A DNA stretch of 64,000 bases, from NCBI GenBank assembly GCA_028095005.1, contig JAMFTS010000011.1:62001-126000 (forward strand), written 5' to 3'. This DNA is from Rhynchospora pubera (Eukaryota > Streptophyta > Magnoliopsida > Poales > Cyperaceae). Within the stretch, counting starts at the first letter, position 1; every line of letters begins with the position of its first letter. Below, one piece after another: positions 12,301 through 23,323 of the stretch. A program made the position numbers and the translations under genes. The notes below the pieces were generated by a model that was not told where the DNA came from, made no database searches, and saw only the letters and a list, made by a program, of their open reading frames with translations.

Positions 12301-14953
12301 ACCAACAAGTGTGCGTAAAAGGTAACGTCATATCCTTTAATACTAGAAAGAGATCGTATGACAATATCAATAATCCTTGATATCGGAGATCAATATCTCT
12401 AGTTATCAATTAGCTACTTAAATCTTTCGATTTGTAAGCCAATGAAACGTTCATTTATAAAAGAATCTCTTTGTCAACTCATACTCTTTATACTCGATCA
12501 TAAATGATGGAGTTAATATCTAATTTCTCCAAGAACACTTTCTTGAGTAAGTGGATAAGAGCGTACGAGTTAAATCTAGTCCATATGAATTCTCTAATTC
12601 AAAGGTCTAGAAATTTCTAATGAGGATATTAGCCATACGCTTCATTGAACAACTTTTCACCAAAAGTCAATCAATCATCGCGTTGCTACGTTCGGGTAGT
12701 TTGAGGAAAGTTTTGGGAATTGACACACTAAAATTTCCTTCACTAAGATCGTGTCTTAGGAATCGGTATTACTTCTTTAAGTAAATACCTTTTAGAAACG
12801 AGTTTGTTAATTTTTCAAAGATTGATCACAACAAAATTAACAATTTTAACATCTATAACAAAATCAATTTAAGGTCAATTAGTTTATGCAATTGTTTTAT
12901 TTATAACAAATAAAACTCCCACTACATTTATTTAATGTCCCAAATATAGTTGGTTTTCCAAGATCCCGGTTTTCATCAAGTAGAGCCTGCTATGGCACGT
13001 CACCTTACTTAATTAGACAAGGTAGGTTCTCCAACCAATCATATCGTTCTATATGATTCTTGGTTTGTGAATATCTAAGTATATTTACAAACTTCGCCCC
13101 GATGTCCAAACTCTAGTTGGGTCCATCGAAAAGTAACCTCTCACTATTTGCTCCTTGCAAATCTTAGCTATTTGCACCCCGACTACCGAATTGGCAACCA
13201 TGACGTCCGCTTGGGCGGACCGCGCCATGAGTGACAATCGGCGTGAAGGGGATAGAGAGAAGGAGGGCGATTTCACTTAATCGAGTTTTAGTTGGGACTA
13301 TCAATCATATGACACTTGTTTGGTGGTCGTGTAAGCATACACCCATACCTAGCCTATGACAATTCATAGCAATCACAAGCAATCACATATAAGCATCTCA
13401 TAGTTGTGGGTTTGTATGGCTCCCGCTTGCATTAGTTTCGCCACATCGTCCATGGAGCAAAACTAATCTAATCCTTGTCCCTCCCACTAAATTCTATAAG
13501 GATCTAAATCCTATATAAAATAAAGGTACAAAATACATGTGAAAACATTCTATTTCCATCCTAACCTTAGGGGCATGCAAGCCTCACAAGTTACATAAAA
13601 AATTAATCAACAAATTAATTAATTAATGGCACCAAAGGCCGCATTACAAACATTCACACATGCATTCAAATACAACCACAAGGCATTGAGTCTTGAGCCA
13701 TACTAAACCCACTATCCACCTACAAAACAAAGTTAGCACATACAAGCACTTTGTTTCCAATTAACGATTTTCAAGCATCTTTGCGATTTGTTTGCCATAA
13801 GTAAATTCCGTGTACAAATTCTCAATTTTAAACAACAAAACTTGTTTAAATTCATTTAGAAAGTTCTTTCAACATCCCATAACTGAAAGGAGATCAAACA
13901 AGGAGTTTTCTAATTGTTTTCAACTAATTTGAATACTTAGAAAAACAGTAATTTATTAAAAAACGTAACTAATGGAATCCAATAAAAATAAAGGTTTTAG
14001 GTCTCCAAAAATTCTCAAATAAATTACTTAAGCTCCTTATCATAATTGTGATTACCAGTAAACATTTCAAGAAGAGATCTTAAACCATATGGGAGAATCA
14101 AAATTGACAAATCTCTTACAAGTGCACGAAACACCGTTATGAGATTTTCAGCTTATCCTCTCAACCATTTGGTCTGTAAGACCACCTTCTATCCAGTTTT
14201 TATATATACAATATACACAGAAAAACTAGTTTAGACTATAGGCTAGCTATCCATGAAAAGAAAAATACCAAGTACAGTTCAAAAGGTTCGAGTTACATAC
14301 TAAACAATCAACAAATTCTGTACTGGAACAGACTGTCGATCGAAATGTTTTAACCTAGTTGAAGGTCCAAACTTCCACGAAAAATTATGAAATTAATTTT
14401 CCTGGAATCCTAACTCAAATAAGAACAACTCCATTTAAACATAATTTTTAAAGGAGTTCTCAGTTGGTACAGTTTATTAGAACAATCGATTTGCTCAACA
14501 AACTGGATCTGACAAGATCTTCCTTTTCATACTTGAAAACCCACAAATTAATCTGAGTCATGCAACAATTTACACATGCTCAGAAAGAGCTTCAAGTCCT
14601 CTTTAAATCTAGCCATAGAACACTGGTACTTATATTCAAAATACAAATCTTTCAAGCCATTCAAACAGGATAGTGCAAGCAAAAACTGGTTCTGCGTACT
14701 GTCGCCGTTTTATTCACAATAAATTCATACTAATTCAGAAAAATGTGAATCTAACGCTAAACGAATCACAATCCACAGATCTACAACTTTCATGTAGATG
14801 GAAAGATCTTCCAGAGAACTTATCAAAGCGAAAAACGCGAAACAACACAGAAAATACCATTTCCAGACAACAAACAAACGCATCATCTCTACTAATCCGT
14901 TAATTAGCCAATTTCTCTTAATTAAGTGTCAAAATAGCTTAAGTACGACCATG
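9346..14953 (-). other. Interior of the Copia-type element, no legible genes
   Basis: This is 5.6 kb of AT-rich sequence with stops in all frames. The 13085-13276 minus-strand frame is too short and unlike known Gag to call. The only distinct insert is the MITE at 11256-11423. Confidence 0.6.
11256..11423. mobile_element. 168-bp MITE with TIRs (family copy 2)
   Basis: The ends GGGGCCGTTTGGATC and the complement GAGGCCGTTTGGATC form 15-bp TIRs with one mismatch. Internal sequence (TGGGAAGTGTGTAA, then GTGAAGAGTTTGGATTG) is shared with 1424-1582. It sits inside the Copia-type interior and is the innermost level of the nest. ATA flanks both sides, a possible 3-bp duplication. The TIR type is Tourist/PIF-Harbinger-like. 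Confidence 0.75.
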
Positions 14954-14966
14954 TGCTCTGATACCA
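14954..14966 (-). other. Primer binding site of the Copia-type element
   Basis: On the minus strand this reads TGGTATCAGAGCA, complementary to the 3' end of initiator Met tRNA, one base inside the LTR. It fixes the element's orientation. Confidence 0.85.
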
Positions 14967-14967
14967 C

Positions 14968-16721
14968 TGTTGGGAAATCGCTCAATTTTAATTTTGTGAC
15001 TAATTACCCTTAATTAATCCAATTAAAACACAAGCAACAAAGGGATCTAGTACAAAGCTATTCGACACAAAGAGATAGGTGGAAATTATACCTCCCGCGA
15101 AATCGTATTCGCGGGGCTCGATCCTACGGCATGAGAATCGATGGCGTGCTTCTCCTTCGTCTCCAAATCGCGGCGGCCTCGAGTCCACCAAGAGGTTAAC
15201 CATGCTCTAATCAATTCGTGCTAGCGATTCGAAAGAGCGTAGCTAATCCAATGGTATTCTCCTTTCTTCTTAAATAACTCTTTTATTTAGTGGAGAATCT
15301 AAGCTCAACACATGAGCAAATGGTGGTGAGAATAGGGGAGGGAGGCGCCGGCCTAGAGAGGAGAGGAGTGGCGGCTATGTGGGAGGAAGAAGGAAGGATG
15401 ATTTTTGCATCTATACATCCCTATATATAGTGCACAAACCCTACCTACCACCAACTCACTATTTACATAAAATGCCACTCTACCTACCACCAAGGCCGGC
15501 CTCCTTCATGGGCTTTTTGGGGCCTCTCAACCTATTTAATCTATCTCTAATTCATTTAATTAGAGACTCCTCCAAATGCTCTTCAATTGGGCTACCAATT
15601 TAATATACAAATTTCGGCCCAAATATTTAATATAGCTATTTATATTAAATCTTGTTGAGCTAAAATAATTATTAACTAATTAATAATTATTCTAGGATTA
15701 GTTTATGCATTAATTTATTTCCATATGATCCATTTGACTTAATTAATTATAACGGTATATAATTAATTAATCAACTCATCATATTTTCGCAATACGAACT
15801 GTTGCGAATAAATAAATAATGCATTGTATGGTTAAAGCTCTATTTGTGTGACCCTTTGAGGATTTATGCTACGTTGGACATGGAATTAAATCGTTATTTA
15901 ATTCCAATAATCATAAGCGGTATCTAGCAAAACGTTATGATTCCCAATTCGCACAAATAATGTACTGCTACAATATTTCGATCCTGCATAAGAGAATAAT
16001 TATGTTTCTCTATTTTGATTCTTATGTCTCACGATATCATCGTATAATCCAAGATAGGAATGTGTCATTCTTGCAGATTATACGTTTCTTGATCTAGAGT
16101 TGATCGCTTAGTTGCGCGCATACGATCCAACTCCATCAAGGGGCCCAAACAGATATCGTCACTCACTAAGTGAATTAATGAGGGACATACGGTTTTCTTG
16201 ATGATTAGCTTTTCCCCGCACAATTCAAGAGAACGTAAATCAAGTCCGTATAGCAGCCCTTAACGGGAATCAGCGGTAGACGAGATTTATAGAACCTATC
16301 CTCATGTGGAAAAGATAATCATCTCAAACTTAGAACCAAAATCATAACGAAATAAACAATGACACATAACACAATCCATATGTTTATTTCATTGGGTCAA
16401 GTCCTGTACTATGTTCCATAACATACACATATGCAATTAAGTTGGTAACTCTTTACCTATGATTTGTAGAACTTAATCATCACTTAACTTGCATACTAAT
16501 CTTATATGATAATTAATGTTCCTTGTTAATTATCAAGATTATTGACCGTTTAGATTTATTATTGTCATTCTAAAGAATGATCCACAGAGATCTACAATTC
16601 AGATCCTCAACCTGAATGATCTGTCAATAATAAACCTAGGAACAGATGATAAAATATCATCCAAAACATAAACTAATATTTAAGTCATTAAATCATTGAC
16701 TTCTAGGACATAACTCTAACA
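14968..16721 (-). repeat. 5' LTR of the Copia-type element
   Basis: A 1,754-bp repeat with the same length as the LTR at 6902-8655. A CTATATATAG box at 15421-15430 is a plausible minus-strand TATA element for the element's transcript. Confidence 0.9.
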
Positions 16722-16726
16722 CTATC

Positions 16727-17018
16727 CCCACTTATTCTCGATCCGCGCTATTCCAATCTCTACAGCCTATTCTCATCTCTCCTGAATCCCTCTTTCACAA
16801 TCTCTCATCTCTTCTTTCTTTCTCGAGCCAAAAGAGCTCATCTTCTTCAATTGAGTCACAAAAGCTCTCATTGTTTTTTTCTCTTGAGCCACAAGAGCTC
16901 GTTTTTTTTCTTTCTTCAAAGAGTGCAAATGCAAGTTGACTATTCAATTTCGACAAGGGTCGAACTATTCGAAGATGACAAGCTAAATCGTGTGCCACTA
17001 CGATGAGCTTGAGGGGGA
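16727..17018 (+). other. 3' interior of the TRIM-like element with polypurine tract
   Basis: This is the resumption of the TRIM interior after the nested element. It holds repeated CAAGAGCTC / GAGCCACAAGAGCTCG words and ends with TTGAGGGGGA directly before the 3' LTR. Confidence 0.65.
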
Positions 17019-17213
17019 TGTTAGAATATGATTGTATTAGGTATGAGATATCAAGATTGTATGATAGTTGAAAATTGATAACAATAGAGATTATAGAGGG
17101 TTGGTAGGAGATGCACAATTGGAGATAGTTAGTAGTAAACTTAGAGTAATCTATAAATACAATGTAATTGTAATCATTTTATCACAATTCAATACATATT
17201 CCATTCTCTATCA
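17019..17213 (+). repeat. 3' LTR of the TRIM-like element
   Basis: A 195-bp repeat that matches 6519-6714 and ends in CA at 17213. Confidence 0.8.
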
Positions 17214-17240
17214 TTTTTCCAAAAAAAAAAATAGTGCTGA

Positions 17241-18239
17241 ACGGGTGGCAGGTAATTTTTTTATTTTTTTTGAGTCTCCATAGGCCTGTGGGTCAAACTG
17301 TTTTGCTGGAGGTGGCTTAACAACTCTCTTCCTGTGGCTGACAATTTACACAAACGTATTAAAAACATCCACCCAAACTGTCAAAGATGTAATTCTCAGA
17401 CAGAAACAATTGCCCATGCCTTATTCCAATGTGCCGAATCAGTCAAAACTTGGAAAAAATCCAACTCCTTTCTCTTCTCAGCTATTTCTAACATTGACAC
17501 TGTCAACAACACTGTCTTACAAGAAATTTTTAATTGTATCAAGAGAAATTCTGGTGAAGAAAATTTAGCTCTTTTTTGAAATACCTGCTGGTTCATTTGG
17601 GAAATGAGAAACAACTGAATTTTTAAGAAAGTCGGGGAAGACGCAGCCAGAATCTGGTTTCAAGCAAAGCATTTAACTGAACTTTATAGTAATTTGCACA
17701 ATCAGGAAACCATCAGGACTAACCTCATAACCATCTCAGATCCGGCTGCAAGGATTATCTTGGTCGATGGTTCCTGGGTGCATCCTAATCAAGGAGCTAT
17801 CGGAGTGATCTCCTTTGATTTGGATGATTGTGCAAATCATTTCACTGCCTACATGTTCAATTCCCCCAATGCCTTTCATGCAGAACTGATTGCGCTCAAG
17901 GAAGCGATGTTCATTGCACAATTCTCCCCCCAATCCTCACATACCTCCTGGATTATATTCGCAGATTGTAAAAAACTTTTTCAAACTATTGTCCAAGGAA
18001 TGCCAACCGGGGAGATGGATAATCAAATTTTGACGGACTTTATGCAAACTGCTGCCATTTACCAGAACAACAAAGAGAAAATATCCTTACAGCTAACACC
18101 GAGAGAGAATGTCAATCAAGCACACCATGTAGCACAGCTGGTTAGAAGAGGTCACGTACGGCTAAATGGCTACCCTACGGCCCAGGAACTGGCGACAATG
18201 GGGAATATCCCGCTGTCACTGCAGACGGGTGGCAGGTAA
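17241..18239 (+). pseudogene. LINE-type fragment: zinc-binding RT tail plus RNase H
   Basis: One frame from about 17289 to 18239 encodes the C-terminal part of a plant L1-type polyprotein. First comes a zf-RVT-like segment (Leu-Pro-Val-x-Asp-Asn-Leu, Cys-x-x-Cys, then His/Cys spaced as in the family). Two TGA stops at 17577-17579 and 17616-17618 follow, at positions where tryptophan is usual. A 181-residue open piece (17694-18239) then carries an RVT_3-type RNase H domain with Val-Asp-Gly-Ser-Trp, Ala-Glu-Leu-Ile-Ala-Leu and Ala-Asp-Cys acidic motifs; the last conserved Asp is replaced by His. The RT domain is absent. A 15-bp perfect direct repeat (17241-17255 and 18225-18239) brackets the segment, and a T-rich run follows the left copy. 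Confidence 0.8.
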
Positions 18240-18385
18240 GAGTGCGCGTTGATCACAAGGACCGTGGTATTAGGGGCCCGCGTTCCGCGAAGAGAGCCCA
18301 TGAACTAAGAGTGGCGAAGGCCTATTTGCTCGGCGCACGAAAAACCAGAAGGACAATGGAAACATGCTTGGTTCAGAAACCGCGG
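18240..18385. other. GC-richer unclassified DNA
   Basis: It has distinctly higher GC than its neighbours, including GGGCCCGCGTTCCGCG. No gene or RNA was recognised. It ends in AACCGCGG, the target site of the MITE that follows. Confidence 0.4.
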
Positions 18386-18674
18386 TAGGGCTGAAAACAG
18401 AAGTCGTTTTAACCGTTTTTCGTTTCGTTTCGTCCGGACGAAACGGTTAATGAAACAACGAAATGATTTCGTTTGGTTGGAGCCGTTGGACGAAACGGTT
18501 AACAAAACAATAAAACGGTTTCGTCCATGTGTAAATCACGAAAATTTCGTCAATTTCGATCATTTCGTTAGGACGAAACGATCAACGAAATAAAAAAATT
18601 GTTTCGTCGTATAGGACGAAACGATCAATGCAACAGCTCATTTGCGCCATCGTCTCGATCATTTTGCAGCCCTA
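18386..18674. mobile_element. 289-bp hAT-type MITE with 8-bp TSD
   Basis: The ends are TAGGGCTG..CAGCCCTA, flanked by perfect 8-bp direct repeats AACCGCGG at 18378-18385 and 18675-18682. TSD length and TIR type are those of hAT elements. The interior is built from repeated CGTTTCGTC / GACGAAACG words in both orientations and is non-coding. A related sequence starts at 49128 with CAGGGCTG. Confidence 0.9.
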
Positions 18675-18682
18675 AACCGCGG

Positions 18683-19219
18683 TAAGGAAAAATCCGAATT
18701 TTTTAATATAAACTATTTTATAATAATAATAAAAAAATTTAAATAATCATTTATCATTTTCCTTAAAAAGAACAACACTATAGCGCCCTTTTGCTTCTCA
18801 TAGCCGTATGGGGGTGCATTTTTGTTTTTTTGCCCGTATAACATGAGAGGTGCTTTGGGCAACATGATTTTTACTTCTCTAAAATGTCTAAATTACCGGA
18901 AATTCGTTTAGCCCCGACTAAACTTGGTGTCCTGGTCTACCATAATTTATGGGTCAATGCTTTTATAACTTTGATCTGGTCTACAGCGGACAGATGGCGC
19001 TTTAGGATTAATTGGCTCAGCTATATTTTTTGCATGACGTTATGTCACCTATATCATAGTAATACATTCAAATTTTAATAATAATTTGGTAAATCTAAAG
19101 CTCTTGCTCTGGATATCATATATAGTAAATCTCCTCATATGAAGCTCTTGCTCTGGATATCATATATAGTATATAGAAATTGAAGAATGGTGTGTAAATT
19201 CATTGAAATTTCACTACTT
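18683..19219. other. AT-rich intergenic DNA
   Basis: No gene was recognised. A short direct duplication of AAGCTCTTGCTCTGGATATC occurs near 19098 and 19142. Confidence 0.4.
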
Positions 19220-19650
19220 GGGTTTTTTTTTTCATCCAAAATTTAAATTTGAAGACTTTAAAAATCTCAATACATTTGGTAATCCATGAATTGTAGCCAT
19301 GTCCACTCCGTTATTCTCCTTTTTTCCTCTATTTAAAAATCCAAAATTAATTTTATTTTCTTCTTACCTCGTATGCTTTTTTTTTTTTCCTTTTCGGTTT
19401 GGGACAATGTCGTTGTGCACAAATTAACTTAGTACATGCGTAAATATTATAAATAATTTAACATGAACTTTGTTACAAATTCTGAATAAATATAAAGCCT
19501 ACAAAACTTATGAAATATGGGTGAATAAATGGCAAACCGTGATGTACTATATATTTATGGTTAGAAAATTGGTGACCAGTCCTGAGCGAAATTGATCATG
19601 CGAAATTACAAACGCTCTTTTGGATTTTGTAATAAAATAGAAGTATATTT
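19220..19650. repeat. mTERF-unit flank segment 'F', copy 1 (orphan)
   Basis: It shares CCAAAATTTAAATTTGAAGA, ATTGTAGCCATGTCCACTCC, AATATAAAGCC and GCGAAATTACAAACGCTCTT with the copies at 3600 and 22190. In the other copies a minus-strand mTERF lies to the left of F. Here no mTERF sequence is seen to the left, so its gene was lost or displaced. Confidence 0.7.
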
Positions 19651-19689
19651 CAATGTTTAACTACTTTTCTATTCATGGATTTTCAGATA

Positions 19690-20487
19690 GCCTCTAGTTT
19701 ATGATTAGAAAATTATTCTAATGGTCCCCTTACTTTAAGTCAGCTAATCTCAATAGTGTGTAATCAAGACAAAAAATCGCCACTAGTACTGCACCAGTAA
19801 GCAGTAGATTCTCTACATTATGAGCTATCAGTTTGTTAACAACAGCAAAAGTCGATTGAACTGGAACCAAGAGTTTAGATCTTGATTCAGCCAAAAATAA
19901 AAATAAAAAAACAGGATTAACTGCACATTCCTCAAACTAGGATAACATGCATCCTTTGATTATGGAGTCTATACTTGCTACTATTTTGGATCAGAATCGC
20001 ACAGCAGATTTTTCAGTAAGGACCATTCAATCTCAAACAATGCGCCTAATCAAACTACTGACGTGATCCAAAAGGACAGGATCCAACACTACCATCCAGA
20101 ACAATAACATAAACAAAGACTACCAAACAGCTATGAACAAGGAGTAATAAGATAAAAGTGCCAGTAGTCACACCATTTAGGCCAAGTACTGTCTCTGGAA
20201 ATAAGAAGCCTGCTTTCAAAGTTCTTGCAAATGGATTAATTGCATGCTGCTAGCATATGTTTCAAAATGCCAAAAAACAAACAAAGTTCTGCTCTTTCCT
20301 GGCAAAAAAATTACATCCAAGTTTCTACTGGTACTAAGTGTTGAAAGCAAGCATCCATTTCCAAAAATGTAAAAATAAAAAGATAAGAACAAAAATGTAC
20401 ACAAACTGGGCTCCCTCAGTAATCTTTCTCACTACATTGAAAATTCTGGTAATAAAATGCTACATGATTTCTAACAAGAAGCAAAAA
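19690..20487. repeat. mTERF-unit 3' flank segment 'L', copy 1
   Basis: This is non-coding DNA downstream of the minus-strand mTERF gene. It aligns by eye with 23100-23323 joined to 25262-25863: CAGCTAA.C, TGCACATTCCTCAAA, AGGATAA.ATG, GGATCCAACA. It supplies the empty-site reference for the Helitron at 23324. Confidence 0.75.
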
Positions 20488-21624
20488 TCAAACAGGAATA
20501 TTACCACCACAGGTAGCACAGTAAGCCTCAGCAAGCTCCGGCACATCCTTCTTATATGGCTCGACATATTTCTCAATGAACCTCTTCTCAGTAAGGACGC
20601 ATGCACTCGTAAGAGCAACACTATTCTTCAGCCCTTTTGTAGCCAAGATTCTCAGCACATGAAGCCTCGGCACCAACCTCTTTTGTTGGCTATACGCAAG
20701 TAAATGTGGGTAAGAAGCTATGCTTCTCGGTTCCATCTTAGCCTCTCTGGTAAGAAAATTCATGTTTGATTTTACCTTATCCTTGGATATGGCAAGTACA
20801 GTAGGAAATTTTTTGAAAGCAGAATAAACCTCTTCCTGGGACCAGCCATATGTCGATTTGAAGAACTCCATTTTACTTTCAATTGTATCTTTACTATAAC
20901 CACAAATCGATCTAAAGCACGGAAGAAACATGCCAGATTTCCGGGGAACCCCCGCCTCCTCAATAAAATCAAGAACATGTTTCAAAGAATCTAATCTTTT
21001 GCTCATGCAGCTGCTGTATTTGAACACAAGCGCCCGTACTATATCTTGGTTTGACAATCCGTATTCTTTGAATAAATTTATTCTTGGACCAACATACGTT
21101 TGGATGTCGTATGTGATTATCAACCCGTTAACCTTAATAATCTTTAACAAAACCTCATCATTGTTCCCAGCAAAATCTCTACAGAATTGGACGTGGGAGA
21201 GAGTTTCTTTCCTTAAGAGGGCACTTGGGTTGTAGCGGATCAAGTGAAGCAGAAGTTCTCCAGAGAAACCCGCATCCATCAACTCGCGCACCTTTGGCTT
21301 CAGGGTCTTCTCCACATTGAAAGATAGAAAAGGTGGGTAGAATGAAACAACACCCTTGATCTGGTCATCTGATAGACCAGTATCTCTTAGAAACTTTATC
21401 ACCGACACCGGTTGCTCGTCGGATTTGAATCCCGCGAAATACTTGTTGTTTGAGACCTTAAATGCTCGCTCAGGGGAGAAACCAAGGGAAGGAATTAAAT
21501 ACTTAGCATGGAAAGGAATTTCCTTTTCGTTGGATTGGGTGGAGAATGGGAGGCGGAGAAGAGGAGTCAAAAGGTGCTGGCGCAAAGAAGAGGGGAGCCT
21601 CTTTGCGAGGAAATGGGAAGACAT
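20488..21624 (-). CDS. mTERF family protein, intronless
   Basis: The 378-residue single-exon frame is typical in length and structure for plant organellar mTERF proteins. These are helical-repeat nucleic-acid-binding proteins that affect organellar transcription, transcript processing or splicing. Residues 1-40 are rich in Arg, Ser and Leu without acidic residues, consistent with a mitochondrial presequence. From about residue 85 there is a run of roughly 30-residue mTERF repeats with the usual Leu-Ser-x-x-x-Ile and Tyr/Phe-Pro-x-x-Leu patterns, for example around residues 86-110, 190-215 and 265-305. The protein ends with a Pro-Glu-Leu-Ala-Glu-Ala-Tyr segment. It is highly similar to the gene at 25864-27003. 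The start is the first Met, conserved with the paralogue (Met-Ser-x-His-Phe-Leu-Ala-Lys). The individual function cannot be told from sequence. Confidence 0.93.
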   Translation of the reverse strand: MSSHFLAKRLPSSLRQHLLTPLLRLPFSTQSNEKEIPFHAKYLIPSLGFSPERAFKVSNNKYFAGFKSDEQPVSVIKFLRDTGLSDDQIKGVVSFYPPFLSFNVEKTLKPKVRELMDAGFSGELLLHLIRYNPSALLRKETLSHVQFCRDFAGNNDEVLLKIIKVNGLIITYDIQTYVGPRINLFKEYGLSNQDIVRALVFKYSSCMSKRLDSLKHVLDFIEEAGVPRKSGMFLPCFRSICGYSKDTIESKMEFFKSTYGWSQEEVYSAFKKFPTVLAISKDKVKSNMNFLTREAKMEPRSIASYPHLLAYSQQKRLVPRLHVLRILATKGLKNSVALTSACVLTEKRFIEKYVEPYKKDVPELAEAYCATCGGNIPV

Positions 21625-22189
21625 TGAGATTGTAAATTGTTGGTTCTGATGGGAGAGGTTAATGGTCCAGTAAATTAGTTCAATTTCAGATTTTCAGGGG
21701 AGGGAAAATGGTGAGATAAACCCTAGGAGGGAGAAAGTCCCTCTCTCACTTCTTTTTTTTTTTTTTTTTTTTTGGGAACGAATAGGTAAGAGCTTCGTTC
21801 AGCCTTCTTCACTCTTGCACCATATTGTATATTGCATTTGACAGAGCCCAAAAATTGGGAAATCCATTTATATTGTTTTTAATTTTTTTATCTTTGTTTA
21901 ATTGTTTTATTATTTATTTCAGTCAGAAGGCTGATGTTTTGGACCATTTTTTTATATTTTATTTTAATCTTTGCGAATTGGTAGGGCCTACAAATCATAA
22001 AGACAAAATTGGAATTATATATTGAATGTTTTATAGACTTTTTTTTTTGTATAGCACAGTTTTTTTATTATGTCTCGTAATCATAATTTACAGACTAAAA
22101 AATATACAGTTTTATTTTTTGTTCAATACTAAGCTACTAGCTGAAGCAAATCAAATTTGGTTTAGTCCATTTATTTCTGCTATATTAAA
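21625..22189. other. Upstream region of the first mTERF gene
   Basis: Presumed promoter and 5' UTR of the minus-strand gene. It includes a long T tract (about 21751-21773). No individual element is certain. Confidence 0.4.
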
Positions 22190-23090
22190 CGTATGGTGTG
22201 TATTTCTTTCTACCAAAAATTAAGTTTGAAATACTAGTGAGTAGTGATTAGTGAAAGTCAAAGTCAATAGATTTGATGGCCCCATAAATTGTAGACATGT
22301 CCATTCGTATTCTCCTGTCCTGCCTCCTCCTAAAAACCAAACTAATTTTCTTTTCTTTTTCTTAGGGAATGATTTTTATTATTATTTTTATTTTTTTGGA
22401 TTGGGACAATTTTGCTTAGAATTTGTGCACAAATCTAATAAAGGACATGCTTAAATCTTACAAATAATAAAATATTAACTTTGTTACAAGTCCTGAACAA
22501 ATATAAAGCCTACAGAAATTTGAAATTATATAATGTTTGCATTTGGATAAAGACATGGTAAAACGTTATGCTAGAATTGGTTACGAGTCCTGAACGAAAT
22601 TGTTCATGCGAAATTACAAACGCTCTTTTGGAATTCTGCAATAGTATAATAAAAGTATATTTTCATGCTTTGACTATTCTATTTCATGGGTTTTCAGATG
22701 ACCTCTATGTTTATAGTTCAGTTATTACTTTGGATTTATTGTACAAAATGAAGCTAGATTAGTCAAATTTAGCTTATTTGCACAGTTTAACGGTTATTTA
22801 CTTAGCATTGAGGTTATTACAGTCAGCAGATACTGGCTGGTACATTGATGTCAGATGTGTGGTTTGTCAATTTGTTGATTTTGTGGTCACTGTTTTAAAA
22901 AATTTCTAGCTTCTTTTTTGGGGGGCTTTATGAACAACATAATGATTTTTGGGGTTAGTTTCAATGGTCGTCGTCCTTATTGCAGAGAGACACGAACTTA
23001 ACTCTCAAGCCATATTGGCTAAAGATTATCATGTAACCATAATACCATTATTCTAATGCTACAATAAGTATTGATTACATTTGTCAGTTC
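22190..23090. repeat. mTERF-unit flank segment 'F', copy 2
   Basis: Shared landmarks with the copies at 3600 and 19220 are AAATTGTAGACATGTCCA, AATATAAAGCCTACA, GCGAAATTACAAACGCTCTT and, near 22975, TCCTTATTGCAG. It lies upstream of the mTERF gene at 20488-21624. Confidence 0.75.
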
Positions 23091-23323
23091 TCACGCTCAT
23101 GGTAAGATAATTATTCCAATTGTCCCTTAGTTTTCTCAGTCAGCTAACCCAACAGGGTGCAATCAAGACAAGCATCAGCAGTCAGCACTAACTCTGTACA
23201 CATAGTACAATACTCCAACATTACAAGTTAACAGTGTGTTGTTCAAGGGGTGGATTGAACTGAATTGAGAGTTTAGGTGTGGTTTAACTAAAAATGTCGA
23301 TGATAAAATGCACATTCCTCAAA
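23091..23323. repeat. Segment 'L', copy 2, left part
   Basis: It matches 19690-19945 and ends with TGCACATTCCTCAAA at 23323, exactly where the Helitron begins. The remainder of the copy continues at 25262. Confidence 0.75.

Larger units (their letters stand above)
6902..16721 (-). mobile_element. Copia-type LTR retrotransposon, coding decayed, nested
   Basis: Two LTRs of 1,754 bp each (6902-8655 and 14968-16721) bound a 6.3-kb interior, flanked by the 5-bp duplication CTATC (6897-6901 and 16722-16726). Orientation is minus. The sequence inside the right LTR reads TGGTATCAGAGCA on the minus strand (primer site for initiator Met tRNA), and the sequence inside the left LTR reads AAGTGGGAGAT on the minus strand (polypurine tract). 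The interior has no long open frame; only remnants of Copia RT/RNase H are legible near 9040-9340. I count about 12 substitutions between LTRs (~0.7%), so the insertion is young although its coding region is ruined. This fits a LARD-like element mobilised by another element's proteins. Confidence 0.85.
6519..17213 (+). mobile_element. TRIM-like LTR element split by a nested Copia-type element
   Basis: Two similar LTRs of 196 and 195 bp (6519-6714 and 17019-17213), each starting TGTTAGA and ending TCTATCA, bound a short internal region. The left LTR is followed at 6715 by TGGTATATGAGCCA, a variant of the initiator-Met-tRNA primer site TGGTATCAGAGC. The right LTR is preceded by a polypurine tract (GAGGGGGA, 17011-17018). 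Without the nested element at 6902-16721 (plus one TSD copy) the whole is only about 0.87 kb and encodes no polyprotein, which fits a TRIM or a heavily deleted Copia element. Flanks are TTTTA (left) and TTTTT (right), an imperfect 5-bp duplication. Confidence 0.8.

Noticed and set aside
20930..21235. Plus-strand frame over the mTERF gene (also at 26306-26716)
   Set aside because: Antisense shadows of the mTERF coding sequences, conserved only because the genes are paralogues.
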